A DNA stretch of 64,000 bases from Euglena gracilis (Eukaryota > Euglenida > Euglenophyceae > Euglenales): assembly GCA_039621445.1 (NCBI GenBank), contig CP154955.1:18394691-18458690 (forward strand). Reading direction: 5' to 3'. The stretch's first letter is position 1. Each line of letters opens with the position of its first letter. This document shows positions 54,361 through 64,000 of this stretch, one piece after another. The notes below the pieces were generated by a model. That model saw only the letters and a list, made by a program, of their open reading frames with translations, had not been told where the DNA came from and did no database searches. The translations under genes and the position numbers were made by a program.

Positions 54361-56589
54361 TACGTTTTCAAAAATCCATCCACTGTTGTTCGCAGCGGTT
54401 GCCCAGCTGAATGCCTGCCAAACCCCTAAACACTGTTTTCCTGATTTGCCCTTTTGAGCCCCTTTTGCCACAATAAGATCTCTTGTTTCTCTTGGGCTGG
54501 GTATGAGTGCGTAACTTGCGAAGAGTTTTACGGGAAACTGTAAATTGAATGAAATTTACGTTTTCACGTATATTTTGTTTGAAGTGTGCAAATGTGCCGG
54601 GTTAACGAGGGGGTGGGTGTGCTCTTGTCTCTGGTTCCCCTGATGGCTGCTGGCAGCTGGACACCCCCAAGTGCTCGCCCCTTGCCTTGAGCACACATTC
54701 AGTAAGGAACGTGGCTTTGGTGAGAGGGTTCCGACTTACTACCCACTCTGTGGATCACACTGCTCAGCACCACCATGTCAATCCATTTGCTACAACCAAT
54801 TTTGGGGTCTTCTGATAAGAGCCAAAACGTCTGCTGTACAGGAGCTGTGGAGTGGGAGGGGCATCTCACCCCACCAGCATTCATGACTGGGACACCACAG
54901 GTTTCCCTTGTTTACGATCAACCGTAAACAACACACAAAGAGAGTTTTAAGGGAGACTGTAAACAATTCTCAGTTGAAAAATCGTACACATTTGGATGTC
55001 AGTGTTCGTTTCATTTGTAATGACAAAGATGGCCTCCATTGTTGCCTGGGGCCTAGAAGTGGAGGGGCAAACCCCGAGCTGGTCCTCACTCACCCAAGGG
55101 AATTTCAGGTAACCTTTCGCAGCTGCCAAAGGCAGTTGTGCTCGTTATATATGTTTTCCAGCTGTTTCAGGCAACTCCGTCGTGTCTCTCATCTGATCTC
55201 TCGCGGTGGGTTGTGATTTGAAGATAGAAGAGAGATGGTTCCTGAAAACGCCATTTTTTTTTCTTCCAACGATCATTTGACAATGATCACAATGAAGCTC
55301 CCCATGAAATGACCCGATAATTTTCGAGATGTATGGACGAGGATGCTGCAAAAAAGGCGATTTTTTGTTTTCCTGTTGAAAGCAGGCCTTTGTTCAAGGG
55401 TCCTCAGTACCCCCAAGGGGGGGACCTGGACTGCAGCTAGTCCAAATCTGGCTAGTGGGAATTCTAATGGACCCCGGGGGGTCCACTAGCAGGGCCAGGT
55501 AATGGAATTGTTTCTCCAGTGGCCGGCGCGAAGCGCCGAAAATTTTTTGGACCCAGAATCTGGCCAAAAATGCTCATTGTTGGCATTTTTGGATTTTTTT
55601 TTGGGGAACATAATCAGCCAGAAATGCATTACAAACCTCATTTCCACCTCGGCGTGCAGCACCAGAGGAATTTTTTTTCCAGTCAGGGGGACCCCCAGAC
55701 CCCCCCAGGGGGAGGGGGGAGGGGGGGGTTCGAGTTTAGCTAGTCCATTTTTCCAGTATCAAGCAAAATGGCTAGTGGACCCCCAGGGCCTGGTTGAAAG
55801 CGATTACAAAAATATTTGATTGTTTTGGGAGTTCTCAGTGACTACCCTCGGGGGTGGTTGCTCTGAGTGGTGTTTGGTCTGATGATTCCAGTGCAGTTCC
55901 TGTTCGGGAAATATCGGCCATTTGGGACCAATCACAAAATTTCGGAAACGGCCCCTGCTGGGGGGGGGGGTGGCAGTCGTTTTGGGCCAGTACTGAAAAT
56001 AAGAAAATTTCAGGAAAAAACGTAGCCAACAGCGGAATTGAGCAAAAAGGGCCAAAAAAAAATCCTGATTCGGCAGAACACGCCTAAAGTGCCCATAACG
56101 GGGTCAAAAGGGTCCTTTTTTCGGGGTGGAAACCAACCCAAAAAATTTCTGGGAAATTTTCAGAACAAAAGTTTTTGGGAACCCGTATTTTTTTTCCACG
56201 AAAAAACGGCGAAAAAAAAAGTGGGCAGACAACACAGGCTAGGACAGCTGAGGGGGCAGGACAGGAACAGGGCATGAGGTGGCATGGCGGTGCAGGGGAG
56301 AGAGGTGCCGAAATAGGTGTCGCCCAGCAGTGGCGGGCGGGCTCGCGGGACATACACGGGCACAGGATAGCGGGGGTCAGCGGTGAGCATTGCAAAAGGT
56401 CAGCCGGGAAAAATGGGTCATTTCTAAGGTGTAGGGAGGACAGGCAGTGTGTGACGAGTTAACAACAACGACAGGTGAGAAAAATGGCAGGGCAGGTATC
56501 TCGTGTCCAAACGGCCGGGTGTGTACCCGTGTCCCAAACGCCACAGCCACACAGCCGTGAGGCATCGCCAGCCAGGGAAAGCACGGGGC
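54361..56589. other. No gene; further poly-G element at 55380-55800
   Basis: 55430-55800 holds repeated CTAGTCCA/TGGCTAGTGG and GGGGTCCACTAGC words on both sides of a core with GGCGCGAAGCGCCGAAAATT, a probable TIR element. GTTTACGATCAACCGTAAAC at 54911 is a perfect short hairpin. No conserved frame elsewhere. Confidence 0.4.
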
Positions 56590-56775
56590 TTAGGCGTCGG
56601 GGGGCCGGCGGTCCTGCGGGGCGGCGGCGCGCCTCTTGGCCCTGGCGGGGCCCTTCGGGGCAGGGCCGGGGGGCGGCAAGTCGGCGGCCGGGGGGAAGGC
56701 CCCCGGGCCGATGCCGCTCAGCGAGTCCCGCGGCGGCTGGGGCGAGTCGCATTCGCAAGTGGTGTTCAGCCAGGT
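56590..56775 (-). CDS. C-terminal exon candidate
   Basis: Minus strand: CTWLNTTCECDSPQPPRDSL, SGIGPGAFPPAADLPPPGPA, KGPARAKRRAAAPQDRRPPD, A, then TAA at 56592-56590. Very GC-rich with C/G third positions. The upstream limit is unclear because the DNA passes straight into the CA array. The tail is Pro/Arg-rich and probably disordered. Family unknown. Confidence 0.35.
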   Translation of the reverse strand, partial: TWLNTTCECDSPQPPRDSLSGIGPGAFPPAADLPPPGPAPKGPARAKRRAAAPQDRRPPDA

Positions 56776-56832
56776 GCAGGGGTTCGACCCCCCACCCACC
56801 ACCCATCGGGTTTCCGGGATTCTGGGAATTCT

Positions 56833-57176
<344 letters not shown>

Positions 57177-57192
57177 AGGGTTTCCGGGATTC

Positions 57193-57901
57193 CAATACAG
57201 CCCTGGGTCTGGCAGGAGTCCATGCGGTCCGGGACGGGACCCCTGCCCCCCCGAGCGCAAAGGACCAGCCGCATTCCCACACCACGGTACCAGATCCCCC
57301 ACCCCGCCACCGGGGTTTGGAGGAGAGGGTTTTTTGTCCGGACCCGGGGGGGGGGGCTCCGGGATATGAACTTTTGGGGGACAATTTTGGGATCCTTTGC
57401 GCCGAAAATAGAAGAAAACCCCGCCTCCGCAGGGTCCATCAGGTTTTGGGGGAGCTTCAATTCTGCCGCTGAGGGTGGCAGAGCTCCAGGGTGGGTCACT
57501 GCGCCAGTGCCATACTCTCCACAGCACCCGCAAGGGCCCTCCAAACCAGAGTTTTTTTTAAAAAAAGTTTCGTGACCCGGGGTGGAAGCGGGGTGGGTGG
57601 GTTGGTGGGCCTGGCCGAGCCCCCCCCCCCCCCCAGGAGGTGGGGGGGGTTGGGCCGAGTGGGTGGATCGTGATGGGACCTTCTCCAAGTCAAATGCCGG
57701 GACTTGGGCAATGTGTGGCTGACGTGAGGAGCAGTGGCGGAACGCAGAAAAATGAAATTTACCGCACAAGAAGCAAGTTTTGTCTTATGCGTCATTTTGG
57801 GGGGGATGGAGATACACTCCACTGTCACCTTTGGAGCCAAAAAAAAAACCAACTGCGGTGCTGCATACCCCGTCGCACACTGGCAGCTAGGCACCCTGTT
57901 G
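57193..57901. other. No gene recognised
   Basis: GC-rich poly-G/C sequence with GACCCGGG and GGGGGGTT blocks up to 57680, then mixed DNA. Frames are open on the minus strand but Pro/Gly-rich and without motifs. Confidence 0.35.
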
Positions 57902-57944
57902 CAGGGTTTACCACCGGTTCGTGCTAGGAAGCCTGAAATACGGT

Positions 57945-57999
57945 TCGTGATTGTTCGTGATTGTTCGTGATTGTTCGTGATTGTTCGTGATTGTTCGTG
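57945..57999. repeat. (TTCGTGATTG)n subterminal array, left
   Basis: Five 10-bp units inside the left end of the element at 57902-58669. On the minus strand the unit reads ACGAACAATC. Subterminal repeats are where hAT transposases bind; that role is inferred. Confidence 0.85.
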
Positions 58000-58170
58000 C
58001 TTCCAAAAAACCGCCCGGTTTTCCTTTTTCTTTGGCGAAATAGGTGAATCCTCTTGCATTTTGGCTTCTTGTGCCTCTGTTAATCTAAATATGCAGGTCA
58101 ATGGGGGAGGTGGAGGAGGGGAGGTCTTTGGGGGAGGTTGTTCATTGCGAACCGAAGGACAAAAATATAC

Positions 58171-58392
58171 CTTTTGAAAAACACAAAGTACCTCCACATC
58201 ATGTTTGGATACATCCATCAATTCAGCTGATGGACCAGGCTTTTCCACAATCTCCGGTTTGCAAAGGAGGTTGTCCTTGTGAATTGACGATGAAATGTGT
58301 CGCTTTGCATATGCCTTCTCGGCCCAATGCACTGAAACATGGCAAACAGTGCACCACATTTCCCAACCTCTCACTTCCATCACTCCACCAAA
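58171..58392 (-). pseudogene. BED-like zinc-finger exon (transposase N-terminus)
   Basis: Minus strand after TTTTTTCAG: FGGVMEVRGWEMWCTVCHVS, VHWAEKAYAKRHISSSIHKD, then NLLCKPEIVEKPGPSAELMD and a donor (CAAAAG followed by GTATAT). C-x2-C-x16-H-x5-H fits a BED/U1-type finger. A preceding short exon (MSSSENDGVVQSTKEKRSRK, near 58535-58470) and a following one (AKMQEDSPISPKKKENRAVF, near 58070-58010) are possible. No catalytic domain follows within the element. Confidence 0.5.
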
Positions 58393-58562
58393 CTGAAAAA
58401 AGGTGACAAAAAGGGGGGAATTCGAAACAAGATAGGTATGACACCTGGGCAGCACGCAGGATTCATTTTGCCACCTCTCTTCCGTGATCTTTTCTCTTTG
58501 GTTGATTGAACAACACCGTCATTCTCAGAAGAAGACATTTCTGCAAGGGTGACAAAAAAGTC

Positions 58563-58650
58563 CGGTTCGTGATTGTTCGTGATTGTTCGTGATTTTGCCA
58601 AAGTCCCAAGTTCGTGCTGGTTCGTGATTGTTCGTGATTGTTCGTGGCAC
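58563..58650. repeat. (TTCGTGATTG)n subterminal array, right
   Basis: Two short runs of the same 10-bp unit separated by about 28 bases, just inside the right terminal repeat. Unlike the terminal repeats, the units lie in the same orientation as the left array. Confidence 0.8.
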
Positions 58651-58669
58651 GAACCGGTGAAAAACCCTG

Positions 58670-60469
58670 CCTGTTTCCTGCCAGCCCAACTGGGACAGAC
58701 CTTGAGGGAACTCAGCCCAGGGGGCGGGGGAGTCCGGGGGGTCGCCTGGGAGGGCAGGTGGGGGAGGGGAGGGGCCCGCCGGGAGGGGTTGCCTGCAGCG
58801 GCGGAGTGCCAATGAAATGGATGGGGGGGGGGAACGTGGGCAGCTGTGCACCGAGGGTTGGGGAGAGGGAAGGCAGCAAGAGCGGGAGGAATCACAAAAA
58901 AATGTGGGGTGGAAAATGCAATGAAAAAAAAATGCATACAGCAGTACGACTTCTTTGCTCCAGGAGTGCACACAAAGACAAAATGCTTTCCTCAAAGGAC
59001 AAAAGAGGAATACAGGGTAAAATTGAGCTGCAGGAGAAAATTCAATGCAAATTTTGTTCCCAGCAGAATTATAAATACTCAGCGCAAGAACGATAAAAAG
59101 GGGGTCTTTTAAAAAAAGTTTGTGTCTTTTTCTTCCCCATGCTTGCAGCTTTTTTATACAAATCCATATAATTTCTTGGGTCCGGACGGAACTTTAGTCA
59201 GCATGTAAAGAATATTGGTCCATTCAATTATTCAGCACTGGAACACCCCTCCCCTGTTGGTTCTTCCTTGGGAGGCAAATGCGTTGTGGGGGGGGCATAG
59301 CCATAACGGTAGCAAAGGTGTCGGCCACTGGCCGAGCTGCAACAGAGGTGCCTGGGACGGTGGTGGGGTTGGTGCTGGGCGGGTTCAGTGGCGGTCTCCC
59401 ACTCCGTCTGCCCAATGGAACTGGGGGGGGGTGTGGGCACAAACCCAACGTCGAAGGCAAATGTGATGTTAAAACCGCCATCGGGTTGTCATTTGAGGGG
59501 AAAAGGATCAAAATATGCCGTTCCGTTTCTGTGGAAGAACATATTTTTGTTCTGCCGTTCTTCCGGGCATCCTTCCCCCTGCCGTTCTGGCGTGTGATTC
59601 ACTGGACATGCACCCTTGCGGATCCCTGCATCGGTGCACATGTGGCTGTGTCATCGGATCGCCCCCCACAGTGGATTTTCAAACAGCACAACCCTCATCA
59701 TTTTATGTGCCAACCATAATTGTGAGTTCGGTACCAGTTATTTTTTTTTAAAAAAATGAAATGAACAATTACTTAATAATACTAAACAGCGAGCATCAAT
59801 GGAAAAAAAAACATTTCCAGTTGGGAAAGCAAAATCGACTTTGGAGCCCGGTCTGGAACACCCCCCTGAATGTGGGAAAATACCATAAAAGACACCGAAA
59901 TTTCCCACCCAGTGAAACCACCAGCCCCCCCCCCACCCAAAATTAGAAGATGACATTGGCTTCCAAATTTACAAAGGGGCACCCAGGGATGGAAATTCCT
60001 GAATGGCTTGCTTCAAAGAACAAACGGAGGGAAATGACACGACGTGAAAGAGCAATTATTTTCATTTTCTGGAAGAGATGCAATCAAAAAATAAAAAAGT
60101 TTGAAAAGGCAGAAACAAGCTTCTTTTGAACCTGGGGACCCTCCTCCAAGCAGCCAGGCGCTGAACCCGGGAGGGACCACAAAATGCGGGATATCTGAAG
60201 GTATCGTTCAAACAAATTCCGGTGCTTCGCCGGGGGAGGGGTCCGGCGCTACCCCCTGGGGTCTTCTGAGTTGAAAAGAAGCTGGGAAGGAAAGGAAGGA
60301 AGGATTCCGACATCGGCTTATTAACATTGGAAATAACTGTGTGTGGCTGTTTGTGTGGGTGACTCCGACTGTTGCTTCCGTGTTCGGGGTTTCTCTTTGC
60401 TGAATTTTTCTTCGGATCAGTCCCAGATATCAGTTGAAACATACGGTACCGAAAACGGAGCCGCCATCA
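58670..60469. other. No gene identified
   Basis: 58680-58860 is GC-rich and open on the minus strand (Pro-rich, weak exon signals). 58860-60470 is AT-rich with short frames and A-runs. CTTTGCTCCAGGAGTGCACA near 58955 and similar are unremarkable. Confidence 0.35.
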
Positions 60470-60760
60470 CGGCCTGGATGAGCAGGAGGCTGTGGTGCCA
60501 GGGCACTGAGGGCAGCCACTGGCTGCGGGCATGCGGTCGGTCACGCCGCTCCCCGCCGGCCGCTTTGCCGCCGAGGCCGGGGGGCTGGCGGGCCGCTGGC
60601 GGTTGGGCGCGGCCGGCTTCTTCGGGGATGGGGCAGCCGGCCTCGAGGGACACGACTGGCTGTCCGGGCGACGCAAGCGATGGATCACCCGACCGCTGCA
60701 CTACTCAAACACCGGTGCCCACCGAAGGATTGCTGTGTGTGGCCACATCTGCAGGGTGGC
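60470..60760. other. GC island, strand undecided
   Basis: Open on both strands: plus from ATG 60531 reads VTPLPAGRFAAEAGGLAGRW, RLGAAGFFGDGAAGLEGHDW, LSGRRKRWITRPLHYSNTG; minus reads Pro/Ala-rich sequence. The plus reading looks more like folded protein, but I cannot identify it and splice sites do not decide. 60760-61030 shows nothing. Confidence 0.3.
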
Positions 60761-61077
60761 TCAGATGCGCACACGCTGAAGAACATGCAAAAGGTAGGTG
60801 CCCCTGCAGCACATGCACACTCACAACAAACACAGACACATGCACACCCACCCAAAGCACATCGGCCTCCGCCTGTACTGCCAATGTGCGAATTCGGGAC
60901 AGAAGGCAGGTCTATTTGCCATGCTTAATTCAATTTCAAATTCAATTGAAGGTTTAATCCAATTTAAATTCAACTTCCATTTCAATTTCAAAATTCAATT
61001 TATGGCCGGGGGGAGACCATACCATGCTCAGTGATGAGTAACGGCATTATTAGCCGGGAGCCTTCTCGGGCAGTTTC

Positions 61078-61278
61078 TCAAAAAAAATGGACCGTATCTC
61101 CGGCGGAGTGAAGCATCCGCCAACCGTACGTCGTGCCCTCGGCCTCGCTGGGCGGGGCAGGGAGTCCGTTGCCGGGGCTGGCCAGCGGGGGTCGAGTCGC
61201 CGGCCTGGGGGCGGTGGCCTTTGCGGATGGCGCTGCGGCGCCGAGGGGCCGAGGCGACCCCTCCGCCACGTAGGGTTG
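61078..61278 (-). CDS. Unidentified C-terminal exon candidate
   Basis: Minus strand after the acceptor CTGCAACAG: QPYVAEGSPRPLGAAAPSAK, then an Ala/Pro region, then SEAEGTTYGWRMLHSAGDTV, HFF and TGA. GC-rich with C/G third positions. The other two minus frames are also open, as expected of such GC content, so the frame is chosen by the acceptor and by the less biased C-terminal residues. No family recognised. Confidence 0.35.
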   Translation of the reverse strand, partial: QPYVAEGSPRPLGAAAPSAKATAPRPATRPPLASPGNGLPAPPSEAEGTTYGWRMLHSAGDTVHFF

Positions 61279-61734
61279 CTGTTGCAGCCACCGCAGAGGG
61301 GAGGGGGAGGACCCTGAATGGCACCCCCGTTCGTTCGGGTCGGCGCCGGTGTGCGGGCACGGCACGGCACGCCGCCTGGTCCCCCGCATCCGTCTCCCTT
61401 CGATGCTCATGACATCACACGAACCCCTCGCCAAATAATAATAAACCTCCCTGGCCCTCATTGGTTCGGCTGCCCGGATAATGTCACCTCCTTGTGAGGA
61501 AAACCAATTATGATGGAAACCCGAGAATTCCACTCGAAAAGGGTGTTCGCTTCGGCTGAAGTTGTGCAGAAAATCCTGCCTGAATATCATTTGAGCGGCC
61601 ATTTCTCAGAAATTGGGAAATAAGAGCAAAATTTACATTTCTTGATGACAATGTGAATTTTAAAATCTTCTCAAATCATATAAGCTCCCTGAACTCCCTT
61701 CTTCGGACGTGCAAAAACCACAGCACAGAGGTGG
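61279..61734. other. No gene recognised
   Basis: Falls from GC-rich to AT-rich; no motif on either strand. Confidence 0.4.
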
Positions 61735-62195
61735 TACACTACACACACCCTCTTTGTAGCAGAGGCGGGGGCCACCATTTATGATTATTACCATACCGTA
61801 CCGTATCATATCATATGGTTATCAAGAGGAAAACGAACACCAGCAACCCTCACTTGGGTAAACCTGCGGTTACCAGATCACACTGTAGTCAAAAAAATGT
61901 TTTGAAATTGTGCAATTTTCTGCTTTATGGGGGGAATCCTGCAATTTTCTGGGGTTTCTATTAACTTGGGGGATTGACTAGGGGTCTAGAATTCCCGCCA
62001 AAAAAAAACTGTCACCCAGCCATCGAGCCAGCCAGTCAATCTCCTGCTCCTGGGGGCTGGGGGCACCTCATTCCTTCCCTGCACGACGACGTGAACCACC
62101 TTTCGTGGTCTGGACCGCTCGGCATAATCCCAGAGGGGAGGACTTGGTGTTGGGAAAGGGGGGTAGGAAAGAAGGCTGTTGGGAAAAATGATTTT
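61735..62195 (-). repeat. Family E element, compact copy
   Basis: Reverse-complement match to 37858-38054 and 40835-41068, with only a short joint between the two halves (near 61970, TCTAGAC then CCCTAGT). It therefore shows the family without the 2.8-kb insertion. Shared words include GGACCGCTCGGC(A/G)TAATCCCA and GGTTACCAGATCACA. Non-coding. Confidence 0.7.
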
Positions 62196-62450
62196 TTGTG
62201 GAATTTTGTTGGAAATCATCACCAGACACCGTGTGGCTTTTTTCTTCTTCAATGTGTGAATTTAGCACTAGCACACATCGTGTTCAATGTCTTGAACCCA
62301 TATTGAACTTCAATGTGTGTTCACGCACATGCACTGAATGTGTGTGCTTGGCGTACACACTGTCCAATCGAAAATAATAACAAAAGCAAAAAATGGCACC
62401 AAAAAATTCTAAAAATTTGTTTTGAAAATGCAACCCCCTCCCCAATTCAG

Positions 62451-62613
62451 CTGCGGAGGGGCCATCGCACTACCGCTGTTGGGGCGGGCAGAGCGGCGGC
62501 CTCCGACGAGCCCCCACCGCTGGCCTGCCCAGTTGGACCGCCGGCAGGGAACCTCCCCGCTGGACAGCCCCGCCGTGGGAGGGGGAAAGAAAAGAAAGAG
62601 GCGACGGAGATAA
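62451..62613 (+). CDS. C-terminal exon candidate with basic tail
   Basis: Acceptor CCCAATTCAG at 62450, then CGGAIALPLLGRAERRPPTS, PHRWPAQLDRRQGTSPLDSP, AVGGGKKRKRRRR and TAA. KKRKRRRR at the very end is a classical nuclear-localisation-type cluster. A second frame is open to 62636. Sequence from 62196 to 62450 holds nothing recognisable. Identity unknown. Confidence 0.4.
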
Positions 62614-63287
62614 TGAACCCCGAGAGGGAGGCCTGATGGGGCGGGGACAATCATTTGCCTTTTCCAGCGAATCGGAATTCTTCCAGGGCCGGGGGGGGGG
62701 GAATATGTGCTAAAATGGCCCCCAAGTATGCACTAAAATAGGTGGAAAAATGTGTGAAATATGCGCCATAAAAATGAAATATCCGCTAAATATGCCGAAC
62801 TTGCACAAAACACGCGCTCCGCATATTTCCCCTCCCCCTACCTGGGGCCTTCAGCATCGAAAGGTGTGGCGGGCCTCTCCCCCCACACCCCTGGGGGGGG
62901 GGGGCGGTCCACAGGGTTTCTGGAGTTCCCTTTCAGCCCTGCCCCGACGATGCTGCAGTTGGCGCATTGAATGGGCGCCGGCGTCAATTATCCCCGCCAC
63001 ATCACTTTGCGCTTGGGGAAATGCTCCCGGAGGTGTGATCAAATGTTGTCATACCTTGGGGGTCCGATCCACCCACCCTGACAGGGAAACGTTACCAGAG
63101 GCATCGTCTCACTCACAGGGTGGAGGTCAATGGCCCTTCCTTGCGTGAAAGGCCAGCGTTTGGGGGGGGGGGTCTCTGTCCAGCTGCTGCCGGCCCCACG
63201 GAGGCACTGCCATTGGCGGTCGGTGCCACCGGCCACGCCAGCATCGCTCAAAAGCCACAGTTATGGACATGTGGGGAGGGGACTGCT
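62614..63287. other. No gene recognised
   Basis: Poly-G runs near 62690, 62895 and 63165; otherwise mixed composition. Open minus-strand frames through 63130-63260 are interrupted by the trinucleotide array. Confidence 0.4.
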
Positions 63288-63432
63288 GGATAACAACAAC
63301 AACAAAACAACAGCAGCAGCAACAACAACAACAGCAGCAGCTACAACAACAACAGCAGCAGCAGCAGCAACAACAACAACAGCAACAACAGCAACAACAG
63401 CAACAACAGCAACAACAACAACAACAACAACA
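63288..63432. repeat. (CAA/CAG)n trinucleotide array
   Basis: About 145 bp of CAA and CAG units, reading as poly-Gln on the plus strand within an open frame 63263-63544. No flanking coding signal supports translation. A short GAT run (63445-63462) follows. Confidence 0.9.
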
Positions 63433-63892
63433 TTGTAACAATAATGATGATGATGATGATGACCCCCTCACCCGGGGGGGGGGGTCCGGAGTCCCCCTGA
63501 CAGGAGAAAAATTTCTCCGTCGCTGTGTGATGAGATGGAAGTGAGATTTTTTAGTGGGTTTTGGTTTTGCTTTGTTCCGAAAAATTCCAAAACTGGCCAA
63601 AAATGGGCATATCTGGCCATTTTTGGGGGGGTCAAAACATTTCCCATTAAAAGCCCTGCTAGCACACCGCCCCCCCCCCATTTTTGGGGGTCCACTGGGA
63701 TTTCCACTAATCAAATTTGGACTAGCAGCCCTAGCTGTTGGTTGTTTGCGAGTTGCCGCCCCCCCCCCCCCGGAACCACCCTCACCCTCCCCCAACCACA
63801 ATGGCTGGCCTGATTATTGACACCGTGCCATGGCTCCTTTCGACGCGCAAAAGGGGGTTGGGACGTGTTGGGGGTCTCGGGGGCGGGGGGAG
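63433..63892. other. No gene; poly-G element
   Basis: G/C runs at 63475, 63670 and 63760 with AAAATGGCCAAAA-type core words, like the other poly-G elements. Confidence 0.4.
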
Positions 63893-64000
63893 GGGGCTCG
63901 GCCCTTCGCAGCGACGCCGCGGTCCCGTTCCAGGCAGCCCCTGGGGCGCTGCGGGGCGACGCCTTGGTGGCGGCTGCTGGCGGGGCGACGGGGCGCTTCG
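63893..64000 (+). CDS. Partial exon running off the right edge
   Basis: After AG at 63891-63892 the plus frame reads GSALRSDAAVPFQAAPGALR, GDALVAAAGGATGRF to the last base. C/G third positions and the sharp rise in GC resemble the coding sequence elsewhere in the window. A targeting peptide or Ala-rich linker is possible. Too short to identify; another frame is also open. Confidence 0.35.

Larger units (their letters stand above)
57902..58669 (-). mobile_element. hAT-like element retaining a zinc-finger exon (768 bp)
   Basis: Left end CAGGGTTTACCACCGGTTCG, right end, read inwards, CAGGGTTTTTCACCGGTTCG: terminal inverted repeats with two mismatches. Flanks are CCTGTTG and CCTGTTT, a probable decayed target duplication. 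Subterminal arrays of TTCGTGATTG units lie inside both ends. Its internal minus-strand exon encodes a BED-like finger, which hAT transposases carry at the N-terminus. The catalytic RNase H-like domain is missing, so it is a deletion derivative. Confidence 0.6.

Noticed and set aside
56780-56800. tRNA-like GGGGTTCGACCCCC
   Set aside because: Same reasoning: no cloverleaf upstream, and it is part of a repeat shared with 4.0-4.1 kb.
63263-63544. Poly-glutamine protein
   Set aside because: The frame is generated by a CAA/CAG microsatellite with no coding context or splice signals.

Overview
This window looks like nuclear DNA from a eukaryote with split genes, most plausibly a photosynthetic protist or microalga. 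The reasons are short GC-rich coding islands bounded by GT/AG-type junctions, AT-rich introns and spacers, abundant di- to decanucleotide microsatellites, several classes of eukaryotic transposon, and one exon that reads like a thylakoid-lumen (twin-arginine) targeting peptide joined to a short-chain dehydrogenase. I cannot name the species from sequence alone. Long runs of G or C are everywhere and probably include assembly-sensitive sites.

Layout. The left edge (about 0.1-1.85 kb, minus strand) holds exons of a dehydrogenase/reductase gene that runs off the window. From 1.9 to 12 kb lie poly-G repeat elements, a TA-flanked MITE, a decayed pogo/CENP-B-like transposase, and a decayed tyrosine-recombinase retroelement in which the recombinase precedes reverse transcriptase and RNase H. 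A nest of three insertions follows, with direct repeats at two levels. From 12.4 to 15.6 kb, thirteen copies of one 18-bp near-palindrome are scattered in otherwise unremarkable DNA. The centre (21.3-29.35 kb) is an apparently intact two-ORF LINE: ORF1 of 739 codons and ORF2 of 1858 codons with endonuclease, reverse transcriptase, RNase H, a zinc knuckle and a long extra C-terminal region. CCCCCT-rich tracts flank it on both sides.

From 29 to 48 kb the sequence is mainly repeats. A roughly 1.4-kb block at 19.4-20.8 kb recurs at 37.5-42.4 kb, split by an element that was itself split by a 2.8-kb insertion full of palindromic minisatellite. MITEs and a few unidentified exon candidates follow. 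From 48.7 to 64 kb, GC-rich exon candidates, mostly on the minus strand, lie among huge CA-type microsatellites, a second copy of the 0.43-kb hAT-like MITE with a perfect 8-bp target duplication, and a 0.77-kb hAT-like element that still carries a BED-like zinc-finger exon. A coding exon runs off the right edge.

No rRNA, tRNA or CRISPR array was recognised. The host genes are too fragmentary to show a pathway; the coherent biology here is transposon biology, with layered insertions whose order can be read from the sequence.
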